From Glycine soja (Eukaryota > Streptophyta > Magnoliopsida > Fabales > Fabaceae): a DNA stretch of 64,000 nt. The position numbers and the translations under genes are program-made. The notes under the pieces were generated by a model. That model did not search any database, was not told where the DNA came from, and saw nothing but the letters and a program-made list of their open reading frames with translations. Below, piece by piece: positions 61,116 to 64,000 of this stretch. The DNA is taken from assembly GCF_004193775.1 (NCBI RefSeq), contig NC_041002.1, positions 2,405,261-2,469,260 on the forward strand, written 5' to 3'. The number at the start of each line of letters is the position of its first letter. Position 1 is the first letter of the stretch.

Positions 61116-64000
61116 CTTTTATTTTAGAAGCATATCATAGAAATTTCATTTAATACAATTTTGTTACTTTTTTTCAAAGTGAGAGTCATAGAAGTCTTGT
61201 TACAAGGAGGAGAAGAGAGCATTGAGGCTTATTTTAAATACCATTAAATTTGTTACAATGGGTTTGACTCTCACTTATAACCTTATTGGTGAGTAATATG
61301 TAAATGTTCATTCAATCTTGAAATATGCTTTGATCTTAATGAAGTCCCAAAATTTAACTCACCTGGACTTCAACATTACTAAAAAAAAAAAAAGATGAGA
61401 AAGCAAATAAAAAATGAAAAAGTGGTCAACCAAATTTTGTAGAAATTGAAACTTACACACATATAATTTACATTTTGTAACTTAATAATTGAGATTATTT
61501 GTATTGGATGGAGGACTACCTCCATCATATTGCTTTTTTTTTTTTTATGTACATAACTTGCATTTGATTTGGAAATAAATCATTCAATTAATTTTTTAAA
61601 AAACAATTGAGATGGTTAAGAAAGCAAATTTATCATTTTTTTACTTCACATCTCCTTCAAACTTTTTCGACACACCGAAGAAAATATTATTAACAATGGA
61701 TCACAAGATGTGTCCAACTATAAAAAAAAATACAAATAGAACAAAACATGTCAAGGCCAAGAGATTGTTCCCGCCAGGCCCAAAACAACACAACACCGAT
61801 AAAGATTAAATATAGTGAGCACATATCAAACTATTAATTTAGATTATAACACCACATAGAACCTTGATTAGGTAATTTGCATACAAAATCCGAAGCAATG
61901 CTTTTAGTTTATAATACATGGTCATTTTTTCTCTTAGTATATCACCAAATAAGGCAATTGTTACTATTTAAAGTTTTGAACAGTATGTACTTAAAAGTTA
62001 AAATGGATGAATCAAAGATATGTGATCCGTTTGAGAAAAGACCTGAATAATTATCATTGTATCACATTCACAACCCATTAAGATTTCATCTAGTCTTGTC
62101 CAATGCTTCACAATTGTTAATTAAGACTGATTTTTGAGCATTTATGGGCTATGCTTGTGGACCATAACAAAAGGATTAGTTGGGTGATTCAATCTACATG
62201 TGAAATTTCATTCGATGAATCTATAAGAAAAATTTATATTGTTTATAAAGGCTAATTACACGAGATCAGGGCAAGACTCGTCCGTGTAAGAGATAAAATT
62301 AAAGTATACATGTATAGAAAAGTAAGCCGATATATTTGTAGTTCATTTATAGTTAAGAAAGTCTTTATAGATGTAACTCAACCTATGTAACTTTAATCTT
62401 AATCTTAATTAATTTAATTACATTTTTTAATGGGAATTTTATTAAAAAATTACTTAACTCACAAATAATTTTTTTTCTCTCTCCTTACAAAGTTGAACAT
62501 TTCATGAGCAATAATTGTTTATATAAATATTCTTTCGTCTTGTAGAACCTCTTGTTATCATCTTTTTCAGGTCACGAATCGTCTCTTTACTCTTAAGGAA
62601 CTTTTAAGGAGAGCGCAAAATGAAGACTTTTTTGAAATATTCTGTCTTTTTAGATGAGATTTGGAGGACAACCCACATGAAATCGGGTTGGATGCTTGTC
62701 CCCTCTTCTAACAAAATCCTATAGACAAGAAAGAATTGAAAACAACCCTCTTTGCAAAGTATTCTTCATTGCATTGGGTGCCTTTTTATCCTACCCCAAT
62801 TCCTAGCTAGTGGAAATCTTGCCTCTTGTTTATAGGGAAGATCTTTGTGCTGGTATCAACTTAACTCAGAATCATATGTGTCATATTAAAATAATATTTT
62901 TTTTCTTAAGCAACTCATTAAATAATTTCCACTGATGTTCTTAAAAAGTTAAAAATAATAAAAATCATTAAAAAATATCATTAATATGCTCATATTATGA
63001 TTTTTAATATATACTGTACTTTTTAATGTGTGATTTCTATTAAGAATATTTTATTTATTTATTTATTCACAAATATTATTTACACCAGAAAAACCCACGC
63101 TCCAAATATAAGCAAGGCCTCTATAGAGGTTAGGCTGGTTATGGTATTAATTACCAAAGATTTTATAATTAAAGAGATTTAAATTTATCTTGTTAAATTA
63201 TTTAAATTATTTCAACATAAATAAATGTTGAATACTTTTTTGTCAAAAAAATGTTGAATGCTTTTTGTATTTTTATATAATACTTTCTTTTTAATAAATT
63301 TTATTTTTAAATTATTATCATGTATGTGCCTAATTAAAAAATAACAATAATGTATCTTAAACTTTTAAAATAATAACTATATAAAAATATTTTTTAAAGT
63401 TATAGTTGAAAACACAAAAGTAAGATTAAACTTCATTAATTTTATTTTGAACACTAAACAATCCTTAGTCCATTCTTTATTAATATTAACTTTATTATTC
63501 GAGCTTGAAATTTCAACACCTATTTGGCTATTTCCATATCACCCACCTATAGAAATGAAATGTCACATCATACCTTTAGGCTTTAGCCATTACATCTAAT
63601 TTAAGAATATATAAGCGAGCAGCCAACGGTAACCTAATTAACTAACATGTGCCCCTATCTGAAAATTAGGGAGCAAAATTTAAAAAATGAAATGTTCGTA
63701 TTGGATGATGTGCTGCATTTTTATTCATTTTCACCAATTATGTTGTTACAATAATTGGTCATGCTAAAAGCAAAATCGTAATAATTCAGCTTTGACATAT
63801 AGTCGATTATATCAATTATATGCTTTTTTTATATAAAAAAGTGTCATAACTTAAAAATAATCTGGACATTTTTTTAAAACAAAGGTAAAATGAAAATTTT
63901 CATAATGCATATTTTTTCTTCTTCTTTTTTTACCTATCAAACCGCTTTAATTTTTTTCTTTTATCTCATTTCAACTCTCTTTCATCTCAATCAAACCTTC

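Larger units (their letters stand above)
57300..64000. other. Gene-free AT-rich region
   Basis: No supported gene in 6.7 kb. Contents recognised are the 400-bp tandem duplication, the foldback element at 59183-59722 and the MULE-like MITE at 60534-61115. From 61116 to 64000 I see only low-complexity AT-rich DNA, with a TATATAAG motif at about 63608 that might belong to a gene beyond the window. Confidence 0.6.

Noticed and set aside
61116..64000. Possible gene at the right end
   Set aside because: Only short AT-rich ORFs without domains or splice structure; the TATA-like word near 63608 alone does not support a gene.

Overview
The window is nuclear DNA from a higher plant, most likely a legume and probably soybean (Glycine). 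It has five multi-exon or single-exon plant genes with GT-AG introns in very AT-rich spacers. The spacers carry legume-type repeats: TRIMs, MITEs, Athila/Calypso-like Ty3-Gypsy debris, Copia debris and a LINE. The species assignment is inferred from protein families and repeat style, since no search was possible.

Layout. (1) 791-16978, + strand: 3' portion (21 exons) of a kinesin-14 of the KAC/KCA family (chloroplast photorelocation; CDKA-interacting); the first exon(s) lie left of the window. (2) 16979-19894: AT-rich spacer with three diverged direct repeats. (3) 19895-28657, + strand: complete 17-exon gene for a GPI ethanolamine-phosphate transferase of the PIG-G/GPI7 type (992 aa predicted). 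(4) 28.9-40.97 kb: a repeat graveyard. It holds a Copia RT/RNase H remnant, a rearranged cluster of gypsy-derived segments in alternating orientation with a near-palindrome about 0.9 kb per arm, a gag-protease-only Athila-like remnant on the minus strand with a tRNA-Asp-type primer-binding site, and a LINE tail that is internally duplicated and split by a 722-bp DNA transposon. (5) 41338-42135, + strand: intronless J-domain-like protein with a zinc ribbon. (6) 42.1-46.6 kb: spacer with several foldback MITEs. (7) 46587-47743, + strand: three-exon bHLH factor with a C-terminal ACT-like region. (8) 48680-56887, - strand: complete 12-exon MYND-type ubiquitin-specific protease (UBP15/UBP16 class, 927 aa predicted), convergent with the bHLH gene. 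(9) 57-64 kb: gene-free AT-rich DNA with a 400-bp tandem duplication, a foldback element and a MULE-like MITE with a 9-bp target-site duplication.

The genes do not form an operon-like or obviously cooperating cluster; they are ordinary independent plant loci. The most unusual material is structural: a partial tandem copy of the kinesin P-loop exon inside the adjacent intron, non-canonical motor motifs in that kinesin, the large near-palindrome, a GC-AG intron directly after the catalytic-Cys exon of the UBP, related TRIMs in two gene introns, and a J-domain gene whose acidic tail seems to have been lost by frameshifts. I saw no convincing previously undescribed biochemical system.
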